A stretch of DNA of 41,971 bases, taken from assembly GCA_031279555.1 (NCBI GenBank), contig JAITIK010000025.1:1-41971 (forward strand), written 5' to 3'. A model generated the notes under the pieces. The model ran no database searches, had not been told where the DNA came from, and saw nothing but the letters and a program-made list of their open reading frames with translations. This document shows positions 7,420 to 16,024 of this stretch, one piece after another. The DNA comes from Treponema sp. Its GTDB lineage: Bacteria; Spirochaetota; Spirochaetia; Treponematales; Breznakiellaceae. Within the stretch, counting starts at the first letter, position 1, and every line of letters begins with the position of its first letter. The translations under genes were made by a program, and so were the position numbers.

Positions 7420-8646
7420 ATGAATGATTTTGAAAAGAAGATTGCCGGTGGACTAGGCGACTGGTCCGTCGGCTCTTTGTTTTTAATAGCCGTTTCAGGC
7501 GGCGCGGACTCTACGGCGTTGCTGGTTGCGATGGCTGGCATAGCCGGTGAACGCGGCTTTAAGTTGCACTGCCTGCATGTGGATCACGGCATTAGACCTG
7601 AAGCCGAGCGGCAGGGCGACGCGGAAGCCGTTGAACGGTTGTGCGCCCGCTTTGATATGCCGTGTACCATTGCGGTTGTTCCGCCGGGACAAATTGAACA
7701 GACCGCAAAAGAGCGGGGCATCGGTATAGAGGCTGCGGCGCGGCTCTTCCGGCGCAGGGCTTGGGAAAAAGAGTTGGCGCGTATCCACGCGGAACGGGTG
7801 CTGGTCGCCCATACGGAAGACGACCTTTTAGAAACCATATTGATGCGTTTTTTAAGAGGCTCCGGTCCTGCCGGGCTTGCGGGTATGAAACGAGACTGGC
7901 GCCCCACGCTTCGCCCCATGCTCTCCGTAACCCGCGCCGAAGTGTTGCGTTACCTTGAAGCGCAAAGCGTTTCCTTCCGGACCGATTCTACAAACAGCGA
8001 TATATATTATTTGAGAAACCGTATCCGCCTTAAACTTATCCCTCTTCTGGACGCATTTTTTTGTGAGTCAGCGCAGGCATGGAGAAAGAATGTACTCGCG
8101 GGCGCTGAAACGCAGCGTCATGTCGCCGATTTTCTTGAAGAGGAAGCCGCAGCCCGCGTCAAGTGGACTGATGAGACAGGTGTCGGCGGGAAAGAGATGT
8201 CCGCGCCGGCGGATTTTTTTTCTTTACCGGAAATTGTGCGGGAAGAAGCCCTATTCAGGGTGGTAGACGATCTTAACCAGACGGAAGAAGCGCTCGCGCC
8301 GCCAGAAGCGCCGCCAAAACGTTCTGTGTTGCGGCTTTTCTGCCAAGGGATCAAGAATGCGGTCGAGACGGGCGCGGTGAGGATTTCAAAAGAGAAGGGT
8401 AGGGTGATCGTTGCGAGGCGGCGAAAATTGTTGGAAACGGGTTTCGCGTTGTTAATTCATGGCGGGCGCGATGCGTCCGAAGAACAAAAGTGCAGTTTGG
8501 CTCAGGGCATGTTGATTAAAAAAAACGGAAGGTATATAATAGGAAAAGTAAAAATCGAAGTGGGCGAAGGGCCGTTTCCCGCTGTGATCCATTCTACAAG
8601 CAACGGAAAAATAGCGGTCGATTATAGTGGAGGTGTCAATGGCTAA
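7420..8646 (+). CDS. tilS: tRNA(Ile)-lysidine synthase
   Basis: TilS uses ATP and lysine to convert the wobble C of the CAU-anticodon tRNA-Ile to lysidine, so that it reads AUA instead of AUG. The N-terminal PP-loop ATPase motif SGGADS is at residues 26-31, followed by HVDHGIR, the family's AAAR.FRR..W region and LVAHTEDDLLETILMRFLRGSG. The family-specific C-terminal region is present but diverged. The product of 408 residues is within family range. Its last eight bases overlap the ftsH start, whose Shine-Dalgarno (GGAGGTG, 8629-8635) lies inside tilS, so the two genes are translationally linked. TilS is essential in most bacteria. Confidence 0.93.
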   Translation: MNDFEKKIAGGLGDWSVGSLFLIAVSGGADSTALLVAMAGIAGERGFKLHCLHVDHGIRPEAERQGDAEAVERLCARFDMPCTIAVVPPGQIEQTAKERGIGIEAAARLFRRRAWEKELARIHAERVLVAHTEDDLLETILMRFLRGSGPAGLAGMKRDWRPTLRPMLSVTRAEVLRYLEAQSVSFRTDSTNSDIYYLRNRIRLKLIPLLDAFFCESAQAWRKNVLAGAETQRHVADFLEEEAAARVKWTDETGVGGKEMSAPADFFSLPEIVREEALFRVVDDLNQTEEALAPPEAPPKRSVLRLFCQGIKNAVETGAVRISKEKGRVIVARRRKLLETGFALLIHGGRDASEEQKCSLAQGMLIKKNGRYIIGKVKIEVGEGPFPAVIHSTSNGKIAVDYSGGVNG

Positions 8647-10471
8647 TGATATAAATCGAAAAAACAAACCGGCTCCCGCAGCCTTGGTGTTTTTGATTGG
8701 GGCGTTTATTCTTGTCGGCGCAACTTTTTTTAGACCTGCGACGCCAACCGCGCAGGTGTTGCCGTATTCCGGTTTTATGAATCAGCTTGAACAAAAGAAT
8801 ATAGATAAAATTGTTATTCTTGACGACAGCATGATAGAAGGAACGCTCAAGAAAGGCGGTTCTTTTAAGACTGTCATTCCCTACAACGATCCCATGTTGT
8901 TGCCCAAATTGCTTGAAAACGATATTGCCGTGGAAGGCGGCTCATCCAGCAACCCCCTGTTGCGGATAGCGTTTGAACTGCTTCCGTGGCTTATAGGATT
9001 TGCCTTCATTTATTTTATGATGAGAAACATGCAAGGAGGAGGGGCTGGCGGCAAAGCGTTTCAATTTGGAAAGAGCCGCGCAAAACGGTACCAAGAGGGA
9101 GAAAAGAAGATAACCTTTGCCGATGTCGCGGGGCAGAGGGACGCCAAATACGAGCTTGAGGAAGTGGTCGCTTTTCTGAAAAACCCCCAGAAATTCACTA
9201 AAATGGGGGCGAAAATACCGAAAGGCGTGTTGCTTGTAGGTATGCCCGGCACCGGCAAGACTCTTATGGCGCGGGCGGTCGCCGGAGAAGCGGGCGTCCC
9301 TTTTTTTCACATGTCAGGCTCTGATTTTGTGGAGATGTTTGTCGGCGTGGGCGCAAGCCGGGTGCGCGACCTCTTTGACCAGAGTAGAAAAAGCGCCCCG
9401 TGCATCATTTTTATTGACGAACTTGATGCGGTTGGAAGGACTCGCGGCGCGGGATACGGCGGCGGTCACGACGAACGGGAGCAGACTCTGAACCAGATTC
9501 TTGTGGAGATGGATGGCTTTGACGCAAAAGAAGGCGTCATTATTCTGGCGGCGACAAACAGGCCGGACGTGTTAGATCCCGCGCTTCTGCGTCCCGGACG
9601 ATTTGACCGGCAGGTGGTGGTCGCCATGCCCGATATAAAGGAACGGGAAGCCATCCTTGATATTTACGCCAAAAAGGTGTCGTTGGCTCAGAGCGTTGAT
9701 CTGGAACGTATAGCCCGCGCTACGCCAGGCATGAGCGGCGCCGAAATCGCCAATCTTGTAAATGAAGCGACGCTATTCGCCGCGCGCAAAGACAAACCCG
9801 AAGTGGAAATGATTGACTTTGAAGAGGCGCGAGACAAGATCATCATGGGTGTAGCCCGAAAAACACTGGTCATTTCCGAGAAAGAGCGCAAGATGACTGC
9901 CATTCACGAGAGCGGGCATGCTTTGCTCCACTATTATCTCAGACATGCGGATCCGCTTCACAAAGTTACGATTGTGCCGCACGGCCGGGCGCTTGGCATG
10001 GCGATGTCCCTGCCGGAAGAAGACGTTTACAGCCGTACGAAAGGCTGGATCGAGGACAGAATCACCATTTGCTACGGGGGGTGGGCCGCCGAGAAAATCT
10101 GTTTTAATGAGACGACTACAGGAACCAAACAGGACATTCAGCAGGCTACGGAAATGGCGCGGAACATGGTGTGCGAATGGGGCATGTCCGAGGAAATGGG
10201 ACCCGTTGCCTACGGACAGGAGGATGAGCCTATTTTCATTGGCAAGGAAATCGCCCGCCACAAAGATTACGCCGAGGAGACCGCGAAACGGCTTGATAAA
10301 GCTATAAAGAAAATACTGGATAATGCGCGGATTGTCGCTGAAAATATACTCTCCGAGCATAAAGATAAACTTGAAAAACTCGCTGATATGTTAATGGCGC
10401 GGGAGACTTTGACCGATGATGAAGTTAGGTTGTTGTTAGGATTGCCTCCGGGGGAGACGGCTTTTGTATAA
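8639..10471 (+). CDS. ftsH: ATP-dependent zinc metalloprotease FtsH
   Basis: FtsH is a membrane-anchored AAA+ protease that degrades misfolded membrane proteins and short-lived regulators. The 610-residue product has two N-terminal membrane segments (about 15-33 and 110-130) around a periplasmic domain, a glycine-rich linker, Walker A GMPGTGKT at 201-208, Walker B IIFIDELD, the SRH region [19 protein letters not shown], and the zinc site HESGH at 423-427. The start is ATG 8639: the GTG at 8627 lies within the ribosome-binding site of this ATG. It is cotranscribed with tilS and overlaps the next gene by eight bases. Confidence 0.97.
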   Translation: MANDINRKNKPAPAALVFLIGAFILVGATFFRPATPTAQVLPYSGFMNQLEQKNIDKIVILDDSMIEGTLKKGGSFKTVIPYNDPMLLPKLLENDIAVEGGSSSNPLLRIAFELLPWLIGFAFIYFMMRNMQGGGAGGKAFQFGKSRAKRYQEGEKKITFADVAGQRDAKYELEEVVAFLKNPQKFTKMGAKIPKGVLLVGMPGTGKTLMARAVAGEAGVPFFHMSGSDFVEMFVGVGASRVRDLFDQSRKSAPCIIFIDELDAVGRTRGAGYGGGHDEREQTLNQILVEMDGFDAKEGVIILAATNRPDVLDPALLRPGRFDRQVVVAMPDIKEREAILDIYAKKVSLAQSVDLERIARATPGMSGAEIANLVNEATLFAARKDKPEVEMIDFEEARDKIIMGVARKTLVISEKERKMTAIHESGHALLHYYLRHADPLHKVTIVPHGRALGMAMSLPEEDVYSRTKGWIEDRITICYGGWAAEKICFNETTTGTKQDIQQATEMARNMVCEWGMSEEMGPVAYGQEDEPIFIGKEIARHKDYAEETAKRLDKAIKKILDNARIVAENILSEHKDKLEKLADMLMARETLTDDEVRLLLGLPPGETAFV

Positions 10472-11981
10472 TTCTTGTGGAAGCTTCGCATTTTTAAAAA
10501 GGGCGATTTTTCCGCTCATGTTCTTATGCGGCGCGTTACGTTCGGCGCCGGTGTTTTCTCTTGATACGAAGGATGGCGACGCGGCGCTTGCGCAAAAGTA
10601 TTTTGCGTGGGCGCAGGGAATGGTCGACGAGGGACGCTGGAGTGAAGCCCGCGCCGGGTTGGAACGTTCCCTTGACTTTGCCGATGTATCTTCGGACATC
10701 CCCTATCTATTGGCGCTGGCCCGTCTCCACGAAGGCGTTCCGCGTACCCTCGCGCTGGAGGCTGTTGAACTGGCGCTTGTTGCGGACAGGTGGCGGCGCT
10801 ACACGGCTGAACAGGGAACGCTCTTGCGCGCGCGGATATTGGTTGGTTTGCGCAAATTCATGGCGGCGCTTGACGCCCTTGAGGGCGTTTCTGAAAGCGC
10901 TGAAAAAAGTGAAATTCAACTGTTAGCTCTTAAAGGCTTGGACAATCGCCCCGCCTTTGATGCGGCGGCGGGTTTCGCGCTTGACGTTTATCCGCGCAAT
11001 CCCGTCTTTCTACGGATCATTTTCACCTATTTTGGCGCCGGATTTGCCGCCAGCGGCGCTGAAGGCGGCAAATTGCCCGAAAGAAACGAGAGAGAACTTG
11101 TATACGTTTGTTTGCGCAGACTGCCCCTGTTGATTGAATACGATCCAGAACTTGCCTATCTAGCGGCGCCGTTTATTCCCAATGTGGAGGATGCGAAGAT
11201 TTTGGTCGCATCATATTTGGCTGCGCATGAGCCAAGCGGCGCTTCAATTCCTGCCGCTCTTTTTTTTGGGCTTATTGATGAACAATCCGCGCTTGAGTCG
11301 ATTTTCGGCGTTCAGGTTGTTGATAAAGATGCGTTGCTTTCCGTGTGGAATCTTTGTACCGATGCGGGACGAGCCAGCTTGCGGCAACGGCTTCTGTCAT
11401 GGACGGGCGTTATTACTGTAGACTCGGATAGAGACAGTGTCGTCGAAACGCGAACTGCTTATCACGTCGGCAGGATAGCGTCGTATATGGAAGATGCGGA
11501 TCAAGACGATGACATGGAGCTTATTGTCAGGTTTGAAAACGGCGTCCCCGTAAGCGCGGAATCCGGAGCTATTACCGTACAGTGGGAACGGTATCCGGCG
11601 ATTTTGTACTCTGATCTCAAAGGCGTCCGTTATTTTCCGAAGCCAAACGATTTCTTTTTTGAACTCTTACGCTTTACAGAGCTTGTTCAAGGAGGTGTGC
11701 TGTACCCGGAAAGAAATAAACGAGCGGTGATCCTTACGGAACGTATATTGATCGCTTCCGCCATTCTGCTTGAACGGGACAGTACGGGGTTTTCCGGCGC
11801 GAAAGAGCGCATAGAACTGGTACATGGGATTCCCCAGCGTGTTCGTGAGTATCTGGACGGAAAGATTATATCCGAAACAGCGTACAGACAAGGCAAGCCT
11901 TTTATCCAAAAGATCGATATTAATTTAGACGGTATTCTTGAAACGACGTGGTTGTTAGAGGAAGAGATCGCTGTGAAATGA
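10464..11981 (+). CDS. secreted TPR-like protein of unknown function
   Basis: The 505-residue product has an N-terminal signal sequence (about 8-33, hydrophobic FLKRAIFPLMFLCGAL). A Cys lies in it but does not make a good lipobox. Then come helical repeats resembling TPR (QKYFAWAQGMVDEGRWSEARAGLERSLDF; LARLHEG...ALEAVELALVADRWRRY). The C-terminal half (about 310-505) is beta-rich, with tandem DxDxD-like stretches (TVDSDRDSVVETR, DADQDDDMEL, DINLDGILETTWLLEE) that look like EF-hand or VCBS-style acidic repeats. The TTG start at 10464 follows GGGGGAG inside the end of ftsH. It was not recognised as a named family. A role in the periplasm or outer envelope is inferred. Confidence 0.7.
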   Translation: MYNSCGSFAFLKRAIFPLMFLCGALRSAPVFSLDTKDGDAALAQKYFAWAQGMVDEGRWSEARAGLERSLDFADVSSDIPYLLALARLHEGVPRTLALEAVELALVADRWRRYTAEQGTLLRARILVGLRKFMAALDALEGVSESAEKSEIQLLALKGLDNRPAFDAAAGFALDVYPRNPVFLRIIFTYFGAGFAASGAEGGKLPERNERELVYVCLRRLPLLIEYDPELAYLAAPFIPNVEDAKILVASYLAAHEPSGASIPAALFFGLIDEQSALESIFGVQVVDKDALLSVWNLCTDAGRASLRQRLLSWTGVITVDSDRDSVVETRTAYHVGRIASYMEDADQDDDMELIVRFENGVPVSAESGAITVQWERYPAILYSDLKGVRYFPKPNDFFFELLRFTELVQGGVLYPERNKRAVILTERILIASAILLERDSTGFSGAKERIELVHGIPQRVREYLDGKIISETAYRQGKPFIQKIDINLDGILETTWLLEEEIAVK

Positions 11982-12031
11982 TGAGCGCGGCGGCGCTTTC
12001 GCGCATTTTGCGGGCGTTTGCGGCGTGGTTT

Positions 12032-13402
12032 TTATGAGTTGCCTTGCTTCTTCAAAAATTCCTTGTATTTTTCAGGATCAACCCTGAATGCCACAATCGG
12101 CGTCGTTTCAGAAGCCTTTTCAAGCGCGGCTTCCGCTTCCCTGATCAAGCGATTCGGCTCGACTTCATCACGGTCGCAACGGGAACTGACGCCTACAAAA
12201 AGTTTTAGATTTTGTTCGGGGTGTTTCTCCAGCAATGCGGCGCGGAATTCCGTCGACTTGGTAAACGCGGCTTCAATATCTGTATTCTGCGCAATGACAG
12301 TAACGCCAGCGTCGTCTTTTTCAAAAATCAGATCGCGGAGCACGAAGAAATCTATGGCTTCGGAAGCCAAGATGGGGAGTATCGTTCCGGACGGATCATC
12401 CGTTGCTTTTACGATAATCAGCGCCAGGTCCTGATTGAACGATTCGCTTCTGTACAACTCGTCTTCGAGCTTCCTTATCAGGCTTGTCTCCCAGTTGATT
12501 CCAAGGTCGGTATATGTAGGTTCATCTTCTTGTGGGAAAAGCCCGGCAAGCTCATCCTCGCTGATGTCGGCGCGGAGCGGCATGTTGTCACTCTCGGCTT
12601 GAGAAACAGGGGAGTGAAGAACCGGTGGTTCCGTAACTACTGATTCATTATAAGAATCTTGAGGGAGATCGCTGTCCTCCTCTTCAAAAATATCAGAAAA
12701 GCTGTCGTCGTCATCGCTTGTCGATTGCGCCGCGTGGCCGGTTTTGCCGCCCGTTGCGCCGGGAGCGTTGAAAGCGTCCTTCCTTTTATGTGGAGCGCCG
12801 CCTACAATAACGGGAATCGTATCCTTTACCAGAAGGTAGCGGAGCAACAGGGTTATGCAGGAGATGCAGAAACCCACCACCACTATGGCGAGCGTTTGCT
12901 TCAATATGATGATCAAGCTTTTATAATCAAAAAAATTATAAATGACTCTGATCGTTACATTCCGCTGATCTTCAATCGCAAGAGGCGCAAAAAGAGGCTT
13001 TTTTGAAAAACCAAGGATGTTTTTGAAAATCGGCTTGCCGCCATTCCATATAATGCCAGATTCCCGCAACCGTTCAAATCCATATTCGCTGGATGCATTT
13101 GAAATAATAGCCGCCTGTAGGGTTTTTGAAAGCTTAAGCGCATTGGTAACATTGGTTTGAAACCGCTCGCTCATAAAACTGCGGTTGCCTTCAGTTGTGG
13201 TATACGTAACAAGATCAGCGAATTCCTGTTGGGCAAGCGATTGTTGTCCGTTAATCATGTGGAAAATTCTCATACCTGCAAAGATAAGCGCGAACGCATA
13301 CACTGCGATGCAGGCGAGCGCGATTATTAATGAAATATGATGAGAAATAAGAGAACTTTCAAGTGAAACTTCCACCGAAGTACGGGAGTCTTTGTAACGC
13401 AT
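12032..13402 (-). CDS. membrane protein with degenerate GGDEF domain
   Basis: The 456-residue product has two membrane segments (about 22-45 and 168-190) flanking a periplasmic segment of about 120 residues, a layout typical of sensors. A linker rich in D, E and S (about 200-290) follows. The last 150 residues resemble a GGDEF domain in its outer parts (start NWETSLIRKLEDELYRSES, LALIIVK; end LKLFVGVSS..., NRLIREAEAALEKA), but the GG[D/E]EF signature is replaced by EKDDAGVTV and the metal-binding residues are missing. Diguanylate cyclase activity is therefore unlikely; a role as sensor or nucleotide-binding scaffold is inferred. It lies 20 bases after pyrD but has its own promoter. Confidence 0.7.
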   Translation of the reverse strand: MRYKDSRTSVEVSLESSLISHHISLIIALACIAVYAFALIFAGMRIFHMINGQQSLAQQEFADLVTYTTTEGNRSFMSERFQTNVTNALKLSKTLQAAIISNASSEYGFERLRESGIIWNGGKPIFKNILGFSKKPLFAPLAIEDQRNVTIRVIYNFFDYKSLIIILKQTLAIVVVGFCISCITLLLRYLLVKDTIPVIVGGAPHKRKDAFNAPGATGGKTGHAAQSTSDDDDSFSDIFEEEDSDLPQDSYNESVVTEPPVLHSPVSQAESDNMPLRADISEDELAGLFPQEDEPTYTDLGINWETSLIRKLEDELYRSESFNQDLALIIVKATDDPSGTILPILASEAIDFFVLRDLIFEKDDAGVTVIAQNTDIEAAFTKSTEFRAALLEKHPEQNLKLFVGVSSRCDRDEVEPNRLIREAEAALEKASETTPIVAFRVDPEKYKEFLKKQGNS

Positions 13403-13437
13403 GTATATATTATATACAGGAACTACCGGATGCTCAA
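13403..13437 (-). promoter_or_regulatory. promoter placed directly before the start codon (leaderless candidate)
   Basis: Read on the minus strand: TTGAGC (13437-13432), a 17-base spacer, TATAAT (13414-13409), six bases, then ATG (13402). Transcription would begin at or within a base or two of the A of the ATG. No Shine-Dalgarno exists. The -10 lies inside a perfect palindrome of 7+1+7 bases (13403-13417). The -35 lies inside the end of pyrD. Confidence 0.6.
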
Positions 13438-14352
13438 GTCCTCAATGCAAAAAATCCCTTTTTTCTCCATATAAGTTGCGATGCCGCCAATAATTTCGAG
13501 CATGGCCGCAGGATTGGCAAATGTCGCGGTACCTACCTGTACGGCTTTTGCGCCCGCCAAGAGAAATTCGAGCGCGTCATTTGTGCAGGCGATGCCGCCA
13601 AGTCCAATGATAGGTACGGCAACAGACTCGGCAAGCTCCCAAACCATTCTGAGCGCAATGGGACGGATGGCGGGACCGGAGAGTCCTGCGCTTACATTGT
13701 CGAACACGAGCTTACGGTTCTCAACATCTATGGCAATCGCTTTAAACGTGTTTACAAGGGAGAGTGCGTCCGCGCCCGCCGCTATACAGGCGGAAGCGAC
13801 CGCAGTGATATCGGGCGCATTGGGCGAAAGTTTTACTATGAGCGGCTTATGCAACGCCTTTCGTACAATCCGCGCCACGTATGATGCGGTTTCTGGATCA
13901 AGCCCGAAAGCCATGCCGCCTGATGTTACGTTGGGGCAGGAGATGTTTAACTCCACCATGTCAACGCCGCACATGTCCAGAAGCCGCGCTCCTTCGGCGT
14001 ATTCATCCACAGACGATCCCGAAAGGTTCGCAATGACAATGAGGCCCTGTTTTTGCAACTCCTGCACATAGGGCAAGTCTTTTTCAATGAATGCAGGGAT
14101 GCCGGGATTTTCAAGCCCGATTGAGTTCATAAGCCCGGATGGTGTTTCATGCAGCCTCATGCCGCTGTTGCCAGTTTTTGGCTCAAGGGTGAGTCCTTTG
14201 GTGCAGACGCCGCCTAACGCGCCTACGTCAAGCAAGCCGGCGTATTCTCTGCCGTAGCCGAATGCGCCTGAAGCCGCGATCACCGGATTTTTAAATCGGA
14301 TGCCGGCGATAGTCACGGAAATATCCGGGTTTTTCAATAGATTGTCAGGCAA
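13423..14352 (-). CDS. pyrD: dihydroorotate dehydrogenase B, catalytic subunit
   Basis: PyrD oxidises dihydroorotate to orotate with FMN in pyrimidine synthesis. The 309-residue product begins with the class 1 pattern (IAGIRFKNPVIAASGAFGYG) and contains NSIGLENPG, ELNISCPNV with the active-site cysteine of the class 1B enzymes, and GLGGIACTNDALEFLLAGAKAVQVGTA for FMN phosphate binding. The next gene upstream is pyrK, which makes this the heterotetrameric NAD-linked class 1B enzyme. The start is TTG at 14352, overlapping the pyrK stop by eight bases, with a near-perfect Shine-Dalgarno (AGGAGGTGATC) in the end of pyrK. Confidence 0.96.
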   Translation of the reverse strand: MPDNLLKNPDISVTIAGIRFKNPVIAASGAFGYGREYAGLLDVGALGGVCTKGLTLEPKTGNSGMRLHETPSGLMNSIGLENPGIPAFIEKDLPYVQELQKQGLIVIANLSGSSVDEYAEGARLLDMCGVDMVELNISCPNVTSGGMAFGLDPETASYVARIVRKALHKPLIVKLSPNAPDITAVASACIAAGADALSLVNTFKAIAIDVENRKLVFDNVSAGLSGPAIRPIALRMVWELAESVAVPIIGLGGIACTNDALEFLLAGAKAVQVGTATFANPAAMLEIIGGIATYMEKKGIFCIEDLSIR

Positions 14353-15124
14353 AGATCACCTCCTGCGCGTTAAACACCGGTCCGTCGGCGCAGCAGCGTT
14401 TGTTGCCGGACACCGTTTTTACGGCGCAACCCAGACACGCGCCCACGCCGCACGCCATGTGATTTTCCGCGCTGATAAAGCAGGGGGTTCCCGCCTTCGC
14501 GCACATCACCGCCACCGCTTTAAGCATGGCGGTCGTACCGCAAGAAAAGATGGCGGCGTATGCTCCCACGTCTATGGCGTCCGTAATGACCCCCTTTTCC
14601 CCATCGCTGCCGTCATCGGTCGTAACGATGAGTTTTTGCGGGGGAACCGGAAGAGAGGTTATCATGCCGGTCAACTTTGGCGAAGCGGTGGAAAAACCCG
14701 CGTAGAAATGGAATGAAGGCGAGGAACGAGCCGCTAATTCCTCAACGAAATACAGGAGCGGGGCGCAACCTAATCCGCCTGATACAAACGCGAGGGGCTT
14801 TCCGTTTTGGGGCGTACGGTCAAGAAAATCTGACCAGCCGTTGCCGAGAGGTCCAAGCATGAATACGGTCTCGCCTTCCCGTGTTTCGGCAAGCTCTTTG
14901 GTGCCTGTTCCAATCTTCATAATAAGAAAATGAACGGCGTATCCATCATAATGAGCGACGCTTATGGGACGCCCCAAAAGGACCGAAGACCGCCCTGATT
15001 TTATGAGAAAAAACTGACCTGCTCTAGGCGGCGCGTTTTCCCACGCGACCGCCAGTCTAAAGGCGCCATCGTCAATGGGCTTGTTGGCGACAACCGTGTA
15101 TAATCCGCTTTGTTTGCCGCTCAT
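14345..15124 (-). CDS. pyrK: dihydroorotate dehydrogenase B, electron-transfer subunit
   Basis: PyrK carries FAD and a [2Fe-2S] cluster and passes electrons from PyrD to NAD. The 259-residue product has the ferredoxin-reductase layout: FAD-binding RPISVAHYD region, the NAD-domain GGLGCAPL, and the C-terminal cluster-binding cysteines in CGVGACLGC...RCC. Its ATG overlaps the pyrF stop (ATGA) and its end overlaps pyrD, so pyrF-pyrK-pyrD is a tightly coupled unit. Confidence 0.95.
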   Translation of the reverse strand: MSGKQSGLYTVVANKPIDDGAFRLAVAWENAPPRAGQFFLIKSGRSSVLLGRPISVAHYDGYAVHFLIMKIGTGTKELAETREGETVFMLGPLGNGWSDFLDRTPQNGKPLAFVSGGLGCAPLLYFVEELAARSSPSFHFYAGFSTASPKLTGMITSLPVPPQKLIVTTDDGSDGEKGVITDAIDVGAYAAIFSCGTTAMLKAVAVMCAKAGTPCFISAENHMACGVGACLGCAVKTVSGNKRCCADGPVFNAQEVIFA

Positions 15125-16023
15125 GGCGCTCCCTTTTTGCGTTCAACCGCTTCCCTAATCGCGTCTCTCATTCTGACGGCTTCGTTGCGCGCGGTTTCCG
15201 CCGCTTTACGGGTGTCCATCTGATTCGGGCCGCCGCCATCCGCCATCCATGCTTTGAGGATGGATCGCGATGCGTTTACCACGCCTCCGTTGCCGTTTTG
15301 CAGAAGCGCCGCCGCATCATCCGCAGCTCCGCCTTGAGCGCCGTAACCCGGTATAAGAAAAAAAAGATGCGCATATTTCCGCCTGATTTCCACGGCTTCC
15401 TCTCGTTCTGTACAGCCTACAACCGCTCCAAACGCGCCGTAGCCATATACGCCCGTGTTGTCCGCCGCCAAATCGGAAAGTCTATCACCAACCGCATGGT
15501 ACAACCGTCCGCCGTTTTTTAATTCCTGATACTCAAAGTCCCTCATGCCTTTGTTGCTTGTCCGCATAAGCGCAAACGCCCCTTTGCCCGCGCTTTTGGC
15601 GTAGCGTAGCCACGGTTCAAACGAATCAACGCCCATGTACGGGGAGAGGGTGACGAAGTCCGCCTCAAACTCGCCCGCAAAATGAGCCAGCGCATATTGC
15701 TGAGCCGTATCCGCAATATCGCCGCGTTTGATGTCGGCAATGACAAGACCGGCTTTTCTTCTGATGTACCGCACGGTTTCCGCATATGCGGAAAGCCCCT
15801 CAAGCCCAAGCGCTTCGTAATAGGCTATCTGCGCCTTGTAACAGGCGCACACGTCAAAGGTCGCGTCAATGACCGCCTTGTTGTAGTCCAGCACGGCGGC
15901 CGCGCCGGAAACGGCGTTTTTCAACACGGCGGCAGGCAGGTAGGAAGGGGAGGTGTCCAGTCCCACACACACAACGCCTTTCTTTGCGACAGCTTCGTAA
16001 AGTTTGTCAATGTTGTACATCAC
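15121..16023 (-). CDS. pyrF: orotidine 5'-phosphate decarboxylase (class 2)
   Basis: PyrF converts OMP to UMP, the last step of the pathway. The 300-residue product is the longer class 2 form, with VCVGLDTSPSYLP at the start, catalytic ADIKRGDIADTAQQYA (Asp-Lys-x-x-Asp) in the middle, and PGYGAQGG and NASRSI near the end. The frame opens at GTG 16023, but ATG at 16020 is equally possible. It starts one or a few bases after the upstream lipoprotein gene. A hydrophilic extension at the C-terminus (about 270-300) is typical of this class. Confidence 0.95.
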   Translation of the reverse strand: MMYNIDKLYEAVAKKGVVCVGLDTSPSYLPAAVLKNAVSGAAAVLDYNKAVIDATFDVCACYKAQIAYYEALGLEGLSAYAETVRYIRRKAGLVIADIKRGDIADTAQQYALAHFAGEFEADFVTLSPYMGVDSFEPWLRYAKSAGKGAFALMRTSNKGMRDFEYQELKNGGRLYHAVGDRLSDLAADNTGVYGYGAFGAVVGCTEREEAVEIRRKYAHLFFLIPGYGAQGGAADDAAALLQNGNGGVVNASRSILKAWMADGGGPNQMDTRKAAETARNEAVRMRDAIREAVERKKGAP

Positions 16024-16024
16024 G

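Noticed and set aside
8627-8638. GTG start for ftsH
   Set aside because: The GTG is part of the GGAGG ribosome-binding site of the ATG at 8639.
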